Assembly: GCA_003282435.1 (NCBI GenBank) | Contig: QBZG01000003.1 | Location: 31,592 to 95,591 of the forward strand | Source of the DNA: SAR116 cluster bacterium AG-335-B03 | GTDB lineage: Bacteria; Pseudomonadota; Alphaproteobacteria; Puniceispirillales; Marisalimonadaceae | Length of the DNA: 64,000 nucleotides | Direction: 5' to 3' | Translations under genes and position numbers: made by a program | Shown: piece by piece, positions 35,413 to 44,505 of the stretch | Layout of the letters: every line of letters begins with the position of its first letter | How positions within the stretch are numbered: position 1 is the stretch's first letter | The notes under the pieces: generated by a model | What the model was told of the DNA's origin: nothing | Database searches by the model: none | The model's input: the letters and a program-made list of their open reading frames with translations, nothing else

Positions 35413-37263
35413 ATGGAAGAAAGATTAGTGGATATCAAAGACCTAGAGGTTCATTTCCCTTTGAAACATGAAACTGTTAGAGCTGTTGATGGAGTTTCTT
35501 GGCATGTAAATAAAGGAGAAACTCTTGCAATAGTAGGAGAGTCTGGCTCTGGAAAATCTGTTACAGCTATGTCACTTATGAGACTTACAGATTATTCAGG
35601 TGGTAAAATCAATTCTGGATCAATGAATTTTATAAAAAAAAGTGGAGAAAAATCAGACCTTTCTAAATTAGATCAAAACGATATGAGAAATATACGTGGC
35701 AACGATATTTCTATGATTTTTCAAGAGCCAATGACTTCTCTTAATCCTGTATTCACAATTGGAATGCAAATTTCGGAAGCTATTATTAAGCATCAAGGTA
35801 AAACTGAACAAGAAGCATATGACATGTCATTAGATATGTTAAAATTAGTAAGAATTCCAGAACCAGAAAAACAACTTGCGCAGTACCCTCATCAACTATC
35901 TGGGGGCATGAGACAACGTGTTATGATTGCCATGGCTTTGAGTTGCAAACCTACACTATTAATAGCCGATGAGCCCACTACAGCTTTAGACGTTACTATA
36001 CAAGCACAAATATTAGACTTAATTAAAAAACTTCAAATTGATATTGGAATGTCAGTTGTCTTTATAACACATGACATGGGTGTTGTTGCTGAAATGGCTG
36101 ATAGAGTGGTTGTTATGTTAAAGGGTAAAAAAGTAGAAGAAGGGACTGCAAATGAAATTTTTCATAATCCTCAACATCCATATACAAAAGCATTACTAGC
36201 TGCAGTGCCTAAATTAGGAAGTATGAAAGGAAGATTTCTTCCAGCAAAATTTTCAAATATAGATATAAAAAGAGCTGAAGGTGATAAGGTCACTAATTCT
36301 AAAAAAAGTGAATTAATTGAAATTAAAGATAATGTAAAAATTTCAGATGTACCATTATTAGAAGTTAAGAATTTAACTACAAGATTTTTAATTAAATCAG
36401 GTATAGGGGCAACTAAAGGGCAAGTTCATGCCGTAGAGGGTATAAATTTTTCTCTTCAACAAGGAGAAACTTTTGGCTTAGTTGGTGAAAGTGGTTGTGG
36501 AAAATCTACAACAGGCAGAAGTATATTAAGATTAGTGGAACCTCACCGAGGTAACATTTTGTATCAAGGTCAGGATTTAACATCTTTAAATCCTAATGAA
36601 CTAAGACCTTTCCGACGACAAATGCAGATGATTTTCCAAGATCCATTTGCTTCACTTAATCCAAGAATGACAGTAGGAGAAACTATTGCTGAACCGATGG
36701 TTGTTCATGGTATAACTGATAAGTCTGGTGCATCAGAAAAGTCAGTTGAAATTTTAAAAAAAGTTGGTTTAACTGCTGATTATGCATCTAGATATCCTCA
36801 TGAACTATCAGGTGGACAAAGACAAAGAATTGGTATTGCTCGTGCATTGGCGCATGAACCTAATTTAATAATTGCTGATGAGGCAGTTTCTGCTTTAGAC
36901 GTATCAATTCAGGCACAAGTTGTAAACTTAATGATGGAATTACAAGAAGAATTTAGATTGTCATATTTATTCATTAGCCACGACATGGCTGTAATTGAAA
37001 GGGTTTGCCATAGAGTTGCTGTAATGTATTTAGGAGAGATTGTAGAATTAGGAACTAGAAGTCAAGTTTTTGAAAATCCAAAACATCCATATACCAAAAA
37101 ATTAATGAGTGCCGTTCCAATTGCAGATCCTAAATTACGAAAAAAAGAATTAAATTTAATGACTGACGAAATACCTAGTTTGGTTAAGCCAATAGGTTAT
37201 GAGCCTGAAAAAATTGATTTAATTAAAATTGAAGAAGGTCATTATATTAAGCCATATAATTAA
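35413..37263 (+). CDS. Oligopeptide-type ABC transporter, fused double ATP-binding protein
   Basis: A 616-residue fusion of DppD-like and DppF-like ATPases, as in YejF and GsiA. The first half has Walker A GESGSGKS (42-49) and signature LSGGMRQRV; the second has Walker [10 protein letters not shown] and signature LSGGQRQRI. Both halves carry the [13 protein letters not shown] and IADE...ALDV motifs and the HPYTKxLxxAVP tail typical of the peptide/nickel family. It drives import by the adjoining binding protein and two permeases. The gene lies 83 bases after the enolase-superfamily gene. Confidence 0.95.
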   Translation: MEERLVDIKDLEVHFPLKHETVRAVDGVSWHVNKGETLAIVGESGSGKSVTAMSLMRLTDYSGGKINSGSMNFIKKSGEKSDLSKLDQNDMRNIRGNDISMIFQEPMTSLNPVFTIGMQISEAIIKHQGKTEQEAYDMSLDMLKLVRIPEPEKQLAQYPHQLSGGMRQRVMIAMALSCKPTLLIADEPTTALDVTIQAQILDLIKKLQIDIGMSVVFITHDMGVVAEMADRVVVMLKGKKVEEGTANEIFHNPQHPYTKALLAAVPKLGSMKGRFLPAKFSNIDIKRAEGDKVTNSKKSELIEIKDNVKISDVPLLEVKNLTTRFLIKSGIGATKGQVHAVEGINFSLQQGETFGLVGESGCGKSTTGRSILRLVEPHRGNILYQGQDLTSLNPNELRPFRRQMQMIFQDPFASLNPRMTVGETIAEPMVVHGITDKSGASEKSVEILKKVGLTADYASRYPHELSGGQRQRIGIARALAHEPNLIIADEAVSALDVSIQAQVVNLMMELQEEFRLSYLFISHDMAVIERVCHRVAVMYLGEIVELGTRSQVFENPKHPYTKKLMSAVPIADPKLRKKELNLMTDEIPSLVKPIGYEPEKIDLIKIEEGHYIKPYN

Positions 37264-37366
37264 TGTTTAATTAGTAAAAACTATTTAACATATCATTAAT
37301 TATGATACTTAATATGCAATATTATAATTTAACTTTTTTTTAACTTATTTTACTATAAAATAATGC

Positions 37367-37372
37367 TATAAT
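37367..37372 (+). promoter_or_regulatory. Possible -10 element upstream of the ABC binding-protein gene
   Basis: TATAAT with a TG-like base pair in front (ATGCTATAAT) lies 65 bases before the gene at 37,438 in a 174-base gap. No convincing -35 is visible at 16-18 bases, so this rests on the -10 only. AGGAGG just before the ATG is a strong ribosome site, fitting a highly expressed binding protein. Confidence 0.3.
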
Positions 37373-37437
37373 TATAGTAAGCAATTGATTTATTAATGGG
37401 GTTTTTAATAAATTTTTAATTTAACTAGGAGGAAATA

Positions 37438-39018
37438 ATGCTTAATTTTAGAAAAAGCATAGTTGGAGTTTTAACTCTAGCTGCTTTCACCTTTACAGGA
37501 AACGCTGCTTTAGCTGCATCGTGTCCTAAAACAGGTGGCATAATGAAGTTTGGCGTAAAAGCTGAACCGCCAACGTATGACATGCATGGAACGAATTCCT
37601 ATGCAGTGATGCATTTTGTGGCACAACATTACTCAACACTTTTAACTTTTGATTGGAATAAATTTCCAAAATTAGAAGGTGATGTTGCAGATACTTGGAA
37701 TCAATCTGCAGACGGTCTTAAATATACTTTTAAGCTTAAAAAAGGTATAAAGTTCCATGATGGAACAGCTTTAACTTCTGCTGATGTAAAGGCGACCTAT
37801 GATAGACTTAGAAATCCGCCAAAAGGAGTGATTTCTGTAAGAAAAGCTCTTTTTTCATCGATTTCGTCAATCGAAACACCTGATGATAACACTGTTGTGT
37901 TTAATTTAAGTAAACCAGACGCATTTATGATGGATGGTTTTGCATCACCTTTTAACGCTATTTATTCAGCTAAAGATATTGCTAAAGACCCAAAGTGGCA
38001 TTTGAAAAATATTAATGGTACAGGTCCTTACAAATTTTCCAGTCATTCAAAAGGTGAAAGCTGGAAAGCTGCTAAATACGATGGTTTTCATCATGGTGAT
38101 AACTGTTTAGATGGTACTGAGGGTTACAGAATTAAAAAATTAGGTGAGCCTTTAATTGGTGGTCAAATCATGGCTGAATGGAGAGGAACATCTCCTCCTG
38201 AAAGAGTTATGCTAAAAAAAGAAATGGGTGACGATGTCTCATTTCAAGCTAAAACACTTATGACACTTTGGGTGGTATCATTAAATAGTAAAACTGAAGC
38301 ATTCAAGAATAAAAAAGTTAGACAAGCTATAAATATGTGTATTGATAGACATGCTGGTCTAAAAAAATTAGCTAAAATAACTTTTACTGCACCTAGACCT
38401 TCAGGATATTTGTTATATAACTCTACATATGCATTACCGGATGAAGAATTATATAAAATCCCAGGTTTTACTAAGGACATAGATGCAAGTAGAAAAAAAG
38501 CTATGGCCATGCTTAAAGAAGCTGGAGCTGAAGGCTTAGAATTTACATATAGTAACAGAGCTGTTTCACATCCATATGACCATATTGCTATTTGGTTGAT
38601 GTCAGAGTGGAAAAAGTGTGGTTTAAAACCAAAAATGATAACTAACCCAACTTCTAAATTTGTTAAAATTAGAAGAGAAGGTGGTTTTGATGCTACAATA
38701 GACTGGGCACCATCATTTTTACCTGACCCTACTCTAATGCATTTTAAATATATTTCTGCAGATAGAACAGCATCTAATTATTCTAAAAATATTGATAGAG
38801 ATTTAGATAAGTTATTTGATGCACAAGCTGGTGAAACAGACGTAGAAAAAAGAAAATCTATTGTTCATCAGTTTGAAAAGAAAGCATTAGAAAATGCTTG
38901 GGTACTTCCAGTAACGTATACTGACAGGGTTATAGCTTTAAATAGTAAAGTTAAAGGATATGTTATTGCTAACTCGCACATCTTAAATAACACTTGGCGT
39001 GGAGTTTATTTAGACTAA
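37438..39018 (+). CDS. ABC transporter substrate-binding protein, family 5 (peptide/nickel type)
   Basis: A 526-residue periplasmic receptor with signal peptide MLNFRKSIVGVLTLAAF...AALA-A and the SBP_bac_5 fold. Signature stretches are LKYTFKLKKGIKFHDGTALTSADVKATYDR, KNKKVRQAINMCIDR and the C-terminal HQFEKKALENAWVLPV. Family members bind peptides, opines, sugars or organic acids, so the ligand cannot be read from sequence; the neighbouring CoA-ester genes argue for an organic acid or conjugate. A strong hairpin follows before the permease genes. Confidence 0.93.
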   Translation: MLNFRKSIVGVLTLAAFTFTGNAALAASCPKTGGIMKFGVKAEPPTYDMHGTNSYAVMHFVAQHYSTLLTFDWNKFPKLEGDVADTWNQSADGLKYTFKLKKGIKFHDGTALTSADVKATYDRLRNPPKGVISVRKALFSSISSIETPDDNTVVFNLSKPDAFMMDGFASPFNAIYSAKDIAKDPKWHLKNINGTGPYKFSSHSKGESWKAAKYDGFHHGDNCLDGTEGYRIKKLGEPLIGGQIMAEWRGTSPPERVMLKKEMGDDVSFQAKTLMTLWVVSLNSKTEAFKNKKVRQAINMCIDRHAGLKKLAKITFTAPRPSGYLLYNSTYALPDEELYKIPGFTKDIDASRKKAMAMLKEAGAEGLEFTYSNRAVSHPYDHIAIWLMSEWKKCGLKPKMITNPTSKFVKIRREGGFDATIDWAPSFLPDPTLMHFKYISADRTASNYSKNIDRDLDKLFDAQAGETDVEKRKSIVHQFEKKALENAWVLPVTYTDRVIALNSKVKGYVIANSHILNNTWRGVYLD

Positions 39019-39025
39019 TAATTAT

Positions 39026-39059
39026 TTTAAGGGCAAAGATAAATTTCTTTGCCCTTAAA
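39026..39059 (+). terminator. Strong hairpin between binding-protein and permease genes
   Basis: TTTAAGGGCAAAGA (39,026-39,039) pairs perfectly over 14 bases with TCTTTGCCCTTAAA (39,046-39,059) around a six-base loop. A T-run comes only after eight bases, so it is more likely a partial terminator or 3' stabiliser that keeps binding-protein mRNA in excess over permease mRNA than a full stop. Confidence 0.7.
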
Positions 39060-39090
39060 TATTGATCTTTTTTCTTAAGGTTTCCTAAAG

Positions 39091-40044
39091 ATGTTGAAAT
39101 ACGCCATCAAAAGAATTCTTTTAATGATACCTACTTTACTTGCAGTTGCTGTATTGGTTTTTCTCGTTTTAAGAGTTGTTCCTGGTGATATTGTAGAATT
39201 GAAACTTACAGCTGAGGGTGGAGAGGTTTCTTTAGAACAAATTGAGGCTGAGAAAACTAGATTAGGATTAAATGATCCTCTTCATATTCAATTTATAAAA
39301 TATATGTCTGGTCTTCCAAAAGGTGACTTAGGCATATCTTTGTGGACAGAAGAACCTGTGTCCGAAGAAATTTTTGCAAGAATAGGCCTATCCTTTGAAT
39401 TAGCTCTTTTATCTACATTTCTAGCAGTTATAATAGCCTTTCCTTTAGGCACTCTTTCAGCTTTATTTAGAGGGACATTTATTGATTATGTTATAAGAAT
39501 TATTACAATTGGAGGAATTGCAGTCCCTTCATTTTGGTTAGGTATGCTTTTAATAATGTTAGTTCTTAGTTTTGGTAAACTTCCACCTCTTGGAACAGTA
39601 AGTCTGTTTGTAGATCCTCTTACAAACTTTAATCAGATGATTTGGCCAGCAATATCAGTTGGTTATAGATATACATCGGTTGTTTCTAGAATGTTAAGAT
39701 CCTCCATTCTTGAAGTTTTATCTGAAGACTATATTAGAACTGCTAGAGCAAAAGGCCTATATGAAAAAATTGTTATTGTTAAACATGGTATGCGAAACGC
39801 CCTATTACCTACCATAACAGTTATTGGTTTAGAGTTTGCCTTTTTACTAGGTGGACTTGTTGTTACGGAATCTGTGTTTAATTTAAATGGTATTGGTAAA
39901 CTATTTGTAGATAGTGTTGTTAGAAATGATTTAAACTTATTACAAGGACTAGTATTAACTGTTGCTACTTCTTTTGTAGTAATTAACTTGATTATTGATT
40001 TATTTTACGCTGCATTAGATCCAAGAATAAGGTATCAATCATGA
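39091..40044 (+). CDS. ABC transporter permease, DppB type
   Basis: A 317-residue inner-membrane permease with six helices. The N-terminal AIKRILLMIPTLLAVAVLVFLVLRVVPGD is the DppB start, and the cytoplasmic EAA loop appears as DYIRTARAKGLYEKIVIVKHGMRNALLP, which docks on the ATPase. It overlaps the second permease by four bases (ATGA). Confidence 0.95.
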   Translation: MLKYAIKRILLMIPTLLAVAVLVFLVLRVVPGDIVELKLTAEGGEVSLEQIEAEKTRLGLNDPLHIQFIKYMSGLPKGDLGISLWTEEPVSEEIFARIGLSFELALLSTFLAVIIAFPLGTLSALFRGTFIDYVIRIITIGGIAVPSFWLGMLLIMLVLSFGKLPPLGTVSLFVDPLTNFNQMIWPAISVGYRYTSVVSRMLRSSILEVLSEDYIRTARAKGLYEKIVIVKHGMRNALLPTITVIGLEFAFLLGGLVVTESVFNLNGIGKLFVDSVVRNDLNLLQGLVLTVATSFVVINLIIDLFYAALDPRIRYQS

Positions 40045-40931
40045 ACGAAATACCATTAAAAATTCAAAAAAGAAGAACTGTTTTAGACTTTATAATTCAA
40101 CAACCCTTAGGGTTCATTGGATTAATAATGATTATTATAATGTTTACTGCAGCAATTTTTGCACCTCACGTTGCACCTTTTAATCCAGAGGATGTTGATT
40201 TTGAAGCATCACCTGCTTTAGGTGGTGGCCAACCTTCTTGGGATCATCTTCTAGGAGCTGATGCGTTTGGAAGAGATATTTTGTCTAGATTAATTTATGG
40301 TGCAAGAACGGCATTATCTATTGGATTTTTATCTGCAATGTTAGGATGTACGGTTGGTGCAATTATTGGTACAACCTCAGCTTTTTATGGTGGTAAGGTT
40401 GACCTTTTAATACAAAGATTTATAGATTTAATGTTGTCTTTTCCGATTGTTGTCTTAGCTATTGTTGTAATAGCAATTTTTCCTAAAACAGTTGTAGTTG
40501 GTATAGATATAAACGTTATAATTGCTATAGCAATACCATTTACTCCTAAAGTAGCTAGAGTAATTAGAGCTCAAGCTTTAACTATTGTTACATTACCTTA
40601 TATTGACGCAGCTAAAGCTAGTGGTTACAGTGCATCAAGAATTATTTTTCGACATATTTTACCCAATGTCACGGCTCCTTATCTAATTATGTTAACTGCT
40701 TTTATTGGCCAGGCTATTTTATTGGAGGCAAGTCTGTCATATTTAGGACTTGGTGTTGTAGAACCAACTCCTTCCTGGGGCTTAATGTTATCTGGAGTTA
40801 ACAGTGACTACTATAGAACTGCTGCATGGATGATTATATATCCAGGGTTAGCTGTAAGCATAGCAGTGTTTTCATTTAATTTATTAGGCGACTCTTTAAG
40901 AGATTGGTTGGATCCCAAATTAAAACTTTAA
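40041..40931 (+). CDS. ABC transporter permease, DppC type
   Basis: A 296-residue partner permease with the DppC features: the N-terminal helix, the periplasmic HLLGADAFGRDILSRLIYGARTAL segment, and the EAA loop YIDAAKASGYSASRIIFRHILPN. SLSYLGLGVVEPTPSWGLML is also diagnostic. The ATG overlaps the DppB stop, so the two are made in equal amounts. Confidence 0.95.
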   Translation: MNEIPLKIQKRRTVLDFIIQQPLGFIGLIMIIIMFTAAIFAPHVAPFNPEDVDFEASPALGGGQPSWDHLLGADAFGRDILSRLIYGARTALSIGFLSAMLGCTVGAIIGTTSAFYGGKVDLLIQRFIDLMLSFPIVVLAIVVIAIFPKTVVVGIDINVIIAIAIPFTPKVARVIRAQALTIVTLPYIDAAKASGYSASRIIFRHILPNVTAPYLIMLTAFIGQAILLEASLSYLGLGVVEPTPSWGLMLSGVNSDYYRTAAWMIIYPGLAVSIAVFSFNLLGDSLRDWLDPKLKL

Positions 40932-40943
40932 AATTTTATAATA

Positions 40944-41801
40944 ATGAATAATCCAATTATATCAGTAGTAGGCCTTGGTAAAATGGGCTTAGGTATTTAT
41001 AAAAGATTATGTCATGAAAATATTATACTTTATGGTTATGATAATAACTCTAAAATTATAAAAAATAATACTTATGTAAATTTTTTAGAAATTGAAAAAC
41101 TTTTAGAATTATCTGACTTAGTTCTATTTGTAGTACCATCAAATGATGAAATTTTTGATATAATTAATAAATATAAACTTAAAAAAAATAGTGTTTTTTT
41201 AGATTTAACAACATCTATGCCTGATCAAACTATTAAAATTAAAAAATATCTTAGTAAAAAAAATGTTGAATATTTTGATGCTGCAATGTCTGGCGGTGCA
41301 AATGGTGCAAATAATGGAACATTAACTTTAATGGTTGGAGCAAGAGAAACCCAATTAAATAAATATAAATCCGTCCTTGATAAAATTTCACAAAATAGAT
41401 TTTTCTATGGCAAAGTTGGTTCTGGTCATTCAATGAAACTTCTCCATAACTCAGTATGTCATGGTATATTTCTTATGATGTGTGAAATAGGACATTTAGG
41501 CGAGGAAATGGGTATTAAATTAAATGATTTAATTGAAACTTTTAATGTTTCAAACGCAAGAAGTTTTATAAGCGAACATAGATTTCCAAATCATATTCTT
41601 AACAATAAATTCGATGGTAATTCATATTTGAAAAATTTAAAAAAAGACTTAGATATGATTGAATCAATTTCAAATAAAAGTAAAAACAGTAATAATTATA
41701 TTCAACTGACAAATAAACTTTTAAAAAATTTCAACAAAAATCATGATAACCACGATTTCACAGAATTGTATAAATTGTGGCAAAATAATATAAAAAAATA
41801 A
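40944..41801 (+). CDS. Beta-hydroxyacid dehydrogenase (3-hydroxyisobutyrate dehydrogenase family)
   Basis: A 285-residue NAD(P)-dependent enzyme with the Rossmann motif VVGLGKMGLGIYKRL, substrate segment AMSGGANGANNGTLTLMVG and catalytic lysine in GHSMKLLHNSVCHG. The C-terminal part is shorter and more Asn/Lys-rich than in typical family members. It starts 13 bases after the ABC permease gene with a poor ribosome site, so it may be translated at a low level. Substrate could be a 3-hydroxyacid or tartronate-type acid; it is one of three such paralogues in the window (41,803 and 61,478). Confidence 0.85.
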   Translation: MNNPIISVVGLGKMGLGIYKRLCHENIILYGYDNNSKIIKNNTYVNFLEIEKLLELSDLVLFVVPSNDEIFDIINKYKLKKNSVFLDLTTSMPDQTIKIKKYLSKKNVEYFDAAMSGGANGANNGTLTLMVGARETQLNKYKSVLDKISQNRFFYGKVGSGHSMKLLHNSVCHGIFLMMCEIGHLGEEMGIKLNDLIETFNVSNARSFISEHRFPNHILNNKFDGNSYLKNLKKDLDMIESISNKSKNSNNYIQLTNKLLKNFNKNHDNHDFTELYKLWQNNIKK

Positions 41802-41802
41802 T

Positions 41803-42693
41803 TTAATTTCTTTTGATATTAGCGTTGTTCTCAATTGCTTTTAATACAGATGCAGCATCTTTATTAAAATGTCCTTGAGAAATTGCAGCATAGTAATATT
41901 GAAGTGCTACTTGATAGATTGGTAATGGCATCATGAATTTTTTAGATAAATCAGTAATGAAAGCAGAATCTTTAATTGGAGTTGAAAAGTTCATGCCTTC
42001 TCTGTTGTAATCCTCTTCAACCATTAATTTACCTCTATTTTCAAAAACTCCCGACGATGAGAACGTGCCTGATATTGCATCGTGAATTATTTTAGGATCT
42101 AGACCAGATTTAATACCTAATCCTATAACCTCTGCTGAAACTGCGTTATGTACTAAATTTAATATATTACCAATCAACTTCATAATTGTTCCATTACCAA
42201 AATCACCAACATCAGTGACTTTTTGACAAAAAATTTCTAAAATTTTTTGAATTTCTTTTTTATTTTTATCACAGCCGCTCAAATATGCAGATAGCTTTCC
42301 CTCTAAAGCTGCTATCCTATTTCCTGATAAAGGAACATCAAAAATTGTTATTTTCTTTTCTAGCAAAATATTTTTTGCTTCTAACTTACAATCTAACGGC
42401 AAAGTAGAGGTTTCAATAATGATCAATTTATCATTTTTAGACAATGACTTAGCAACTTTTATTAAACTGGTCTCTGAAGGTAGGGAGGTAATTAAAATTT
42501 CACACTTATAACTAATTTCATCGATTGAATCATAGGCTTTAATTTTATTACTTTTAAGTCCCTCAAATACTTTTTCATTTATATCATATCCGCTAATAGA
42601 TATATTTTTATATATAAAGTTTTTTGCTATTGCAGAGCCTAAAACTCCTAAACCTATAATACCAATATTTTTTTCGAAAGATGATTTTTTCAT
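41803..42693 (-). CDS. Beta-hydroxyacid dehydrogenase family protein
   Basis: A 296-residue paralogue: IGIIGLGVLGSAIAKNF, substrate-binding PLSGNRIAALEGKLSAYLSG and catalytic lysine in GTIMKLIGNILNLVHN. It converges on the previous gene with one base between stops and is divergent from the isochorismatase-type gene, sharing a 78-base spacer with an inverted repeat. The function is a predicted oxidation of a 3-hydroxyacid; cofactor preference is not obvious. No Shine-Dalgarno sequence is visible before its ATG. Confidence 0.85.
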   Translation of the reverse strand: MKKSSFEKNIGIIGLGVLGSAIAKNFIYKNISISGYDINEKVFEGLKSNKIKAYDSIDEISYKCEILITSLPSETSLIKVAKSLSKNDKLIIIETSTLPLDCKLEAKNILLEKKITIFDVPLSGNRIAALEGKLSAYLSGCDKNKKEIQKILEIFCQKVTDVGDFGNGTIMKLIGNILNLVHNAVSAEVIGLGIKSGLDPKIIHDAISGTFSSSGVFENRGKLMVEEDYNREGMNFSTPIKDSAFITDLSKKFMMPLPIYQVALQYYYAAISQGHFNKDAASVLKAIENNANIKRN

Positions 42694-42718
42694 TTTTTAT
42701 AATAATTTGTTAATCTAC

Positions 42719-42739
42719 TTATCATAGGTGATATGATAA
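42719..42739. promoter_or_regulatory. Inverted repeat in a divergent promoter region (possible operator)
   Basis: TTATCAT (42,719-42,725) and ATGATAA (42,733-42,739) are perfect inverted copies separated by seven bases. They lie midway between the divergent dehydrogenase and isochorismatase-type genes, where a repressor or activator could control both. No regulator gene is adjacent. Confidence 0.4.
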
Positions 42740-42771
42740 TTTTTAACAATTCATATCTATGGAGAACATTA

Positions 42772-43470
42772 ATGGAACAAAATAATATTAAAAGTTACCA
42801 AAATAAAATGAATTCACTACTTAATCTTAATTTTTCTAACTTATGTGTATTAACTGTAGACATGCAAAACGAATACTTAGACAAAGATCATGGTACCTCT
42901 CCTCTGGCTTCGGATGATATAAAAAATATTATTAAAAATACTACTGAATTTCTTGCAAACATGAGAAAAAATAATGTGCCAATTATCCATTGCTATGTTG
43001 TTAGAAGAAAAGAGGAAATTAAAAAAAATTTTTTTATAAGCCCATATATTGATGTAAGTCAGTCAAATAACATATCTCAAAATATTCAAGCACAAGCAAG
43101 AAAAAAGCCCGAAAGAGTAGAAGGAACTATGTCTTCTTTGTTACAAGAATGTCTTATTGGAGAGCGAGATATCCATGTGACAAGTAAGAGGAATTTTGAT
43201 TCTTTTCATGAAACAGAACTCCATCAATTAATTAGCCGAATACTAGGTATAGAAAATATATTAATATGTGGTGTTAATACTGATACTTGCGTTTATGGAA
43301 CAACTTTTGGTGCTAGTAATAGAGGCTACAAACCCATAATAGTAGAAGATTGTGTTGGTAGTATGAGAGGAAAAGATCAACATGCTTCAGCGCTTAAAAT
43401 TATTTCAAAATCTATTGGTTGGGTAATTAAAAAGAAAGAAATTTATGAAAAGCTTGGAATTAAAAAATAA
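42772..43470 (+). CDS. Isochorismatase-family cysteine hydrolase
   Basis: A 232-residue hydrolase from ATG 42,772, which has GGAGA six bases upstream; an ATG 13 codons earlier has no such site. The catalytic triad of the family is present: Asp30 (TVDMQNEY), Lys139 (TSKRNFDSF) and Cys173 (NTDTCVYGT). Relatives hydrolyse isochorismate, N-carbamoyl compounds, nicotinamide, biuret or maleamate. The gene's 3' end overlaps the converging alcohol dehydrogenase gene by 11 bases. An amidase role fits the surrounding genes for heterocycle or amide breakdown. Confidence 0.88.
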   Translation: MEQNNIKSYQNKMNSLLNLNFSNLCVLTVDMQNEYLDKDHGTSPLASDDIKNIIKNTTEFLANMRKNNVPIIHCYVVRRKEEIKKNFFISPYIDVSQSNNISQNIQAQARKKPERVEGTMSSLLQECLIGERDIHVTSKRNFDSFHETELHQLISRILGIENILICGVNTDTCVYGTTFGASNRGYKPIIVEDCVGSMRGKDQHASALKIISKSIGWVIKKKEIYEKLGIKK

Positions 43471-44488
43471 TTCCAGCTCTTCCAATTACGTTCCCTTTTT
43501 CTATTCTTTCGTGCAAATCATTAGCTTGATAAGGGCTAACTTTTTCAGTAACAAGTGGTGTTATTAAACCATTTGATACAAGATTTAAGCTATCTATTAC
43601 CTCTTGTTTTGAGCAATACCTACTTCCAATAATTTCAATTTCTTTTAACAGCATATTCCCTGAATCAATATTAAAAAATTCTCCACTTCCTCCTAAAGTT
43701 ACAAGACGACCTCCGCTTCCTAATAATTCAGTTCCTGTTTCTAATGAGCTCTTACTGGAAACAAAATCTATTACAACATCAAGGCCACTATTGTTAGTAA
43801 AATCTTCGATGACTTCTTTTTTAGAGTTTGAATTAGGATTTATGAATTCAGAAGCTCCTGAGTCACGACAAGATTTTTCTTTAATTTGTTTTGTCTCAAT
43901 AGCAATAGTCTTAACATTATATAAATTTAACATTCTAAGCATATGGATACCTAATCCACCTCCTGCTCCAATTACTCCTACCTTATCAGTTATGACAATT
44001 CTTGCTTTTTTAATAACTTTAAGAGGTGTTGCAATTGCATCAGAAATTATCCCAGTTTCTATAGGATTTTCTTTATAATTAATAGATAAAGGAATAGGTA
44101 TAAAGTTCTTAGCTGGAAGAGAAATATATTCTGCGTAACCACCATTGATCTGCCTACCAATGTAACCTTTAAAATTATTACATAAAGTTTCTCTATTAAT
44201 TTTGCACCATTTGCAATAACCGCAAGTAAGGTAAAAATAAGCAGTCACTGGCATACCAACTTTTAATTCACCACAATCGCCTCTTAAATCAACAATCTCT
44301 GCAGTAATTTCATGGCCTATAATTATTGGAAAATTTACTTTAGTTCTTCCCGCTTTGACATGTTGAATAGTTAAACCAGAACCACAGGCTAAAACCTTAG
44401 CAACGGCTTCTCCATTTTGAGGAATTGGATCAGGAACGTCTTCAAATGTAAATGGTTCGTTGGGTCCTTTTAAAATAAGAGCTTTCAA
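43460..44488 (-). CDS. Zinc-containing alcohol dehydrogenase (MDR superfamily)
   Basis: A 342-residue medium-chain dehydrogenase. Catalytic zinc ligands include Cys35 (LACGSG) and His59 (IIGHEI), structural zinc cysteines are Cys89, Cys92, Cys95 and Cys103 in TCGYCKWCKINRETLC, and the cofactor motif is VGVIGAGGGLGIH. The start is TTG with AGGT upstream. It is the last gene of the five-gene minus-strand run starting at 49,273. A role as alcohol dehydrogenase like HpsP of the dihydroxypropanesulfonate pathway is possible but unproven. Confidence 0.88.
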   Translation of the reverse strand: MKALILKGPNEPFTFEDVPDPIPQNGEAVAKVLACGSGLTIQHVKAGRTKVNFPIIIGHEITAEIVDLRGDCGELKVGMPVTAYFYLTCGYCKWCKINRETLCNNFKGYIGRQINGGYAEYISLPAKNFIPIPLSINYKENPIETGIISDAIATPLKVIKKARIVITDKVGVIGAGGGLGIHMLRMLNLYNVKTIAIETKQIKEKSCRDSGASEFINPNSNSKKEVIEDFTNNSGLDVVIDFVSSKSSLETGTELLGSGGRLVTLGGSGEFFNIDSGNMLLKEIEIIGSRYCSKQEVIDSLNLVSNGLITPLVTEKVSPYQANDLHERIEKGNVIGRAGIIF

Positions 44489-44505
44489 GTTTATATACCT
44501 ATATA

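Noticed and set aside
37264..37437. Riboswitch before the ABC binding-protein gene
   Set aside because: No conserved aptamer-like helices or terminator seen; only AT-rich sequence with possible -10 elements.
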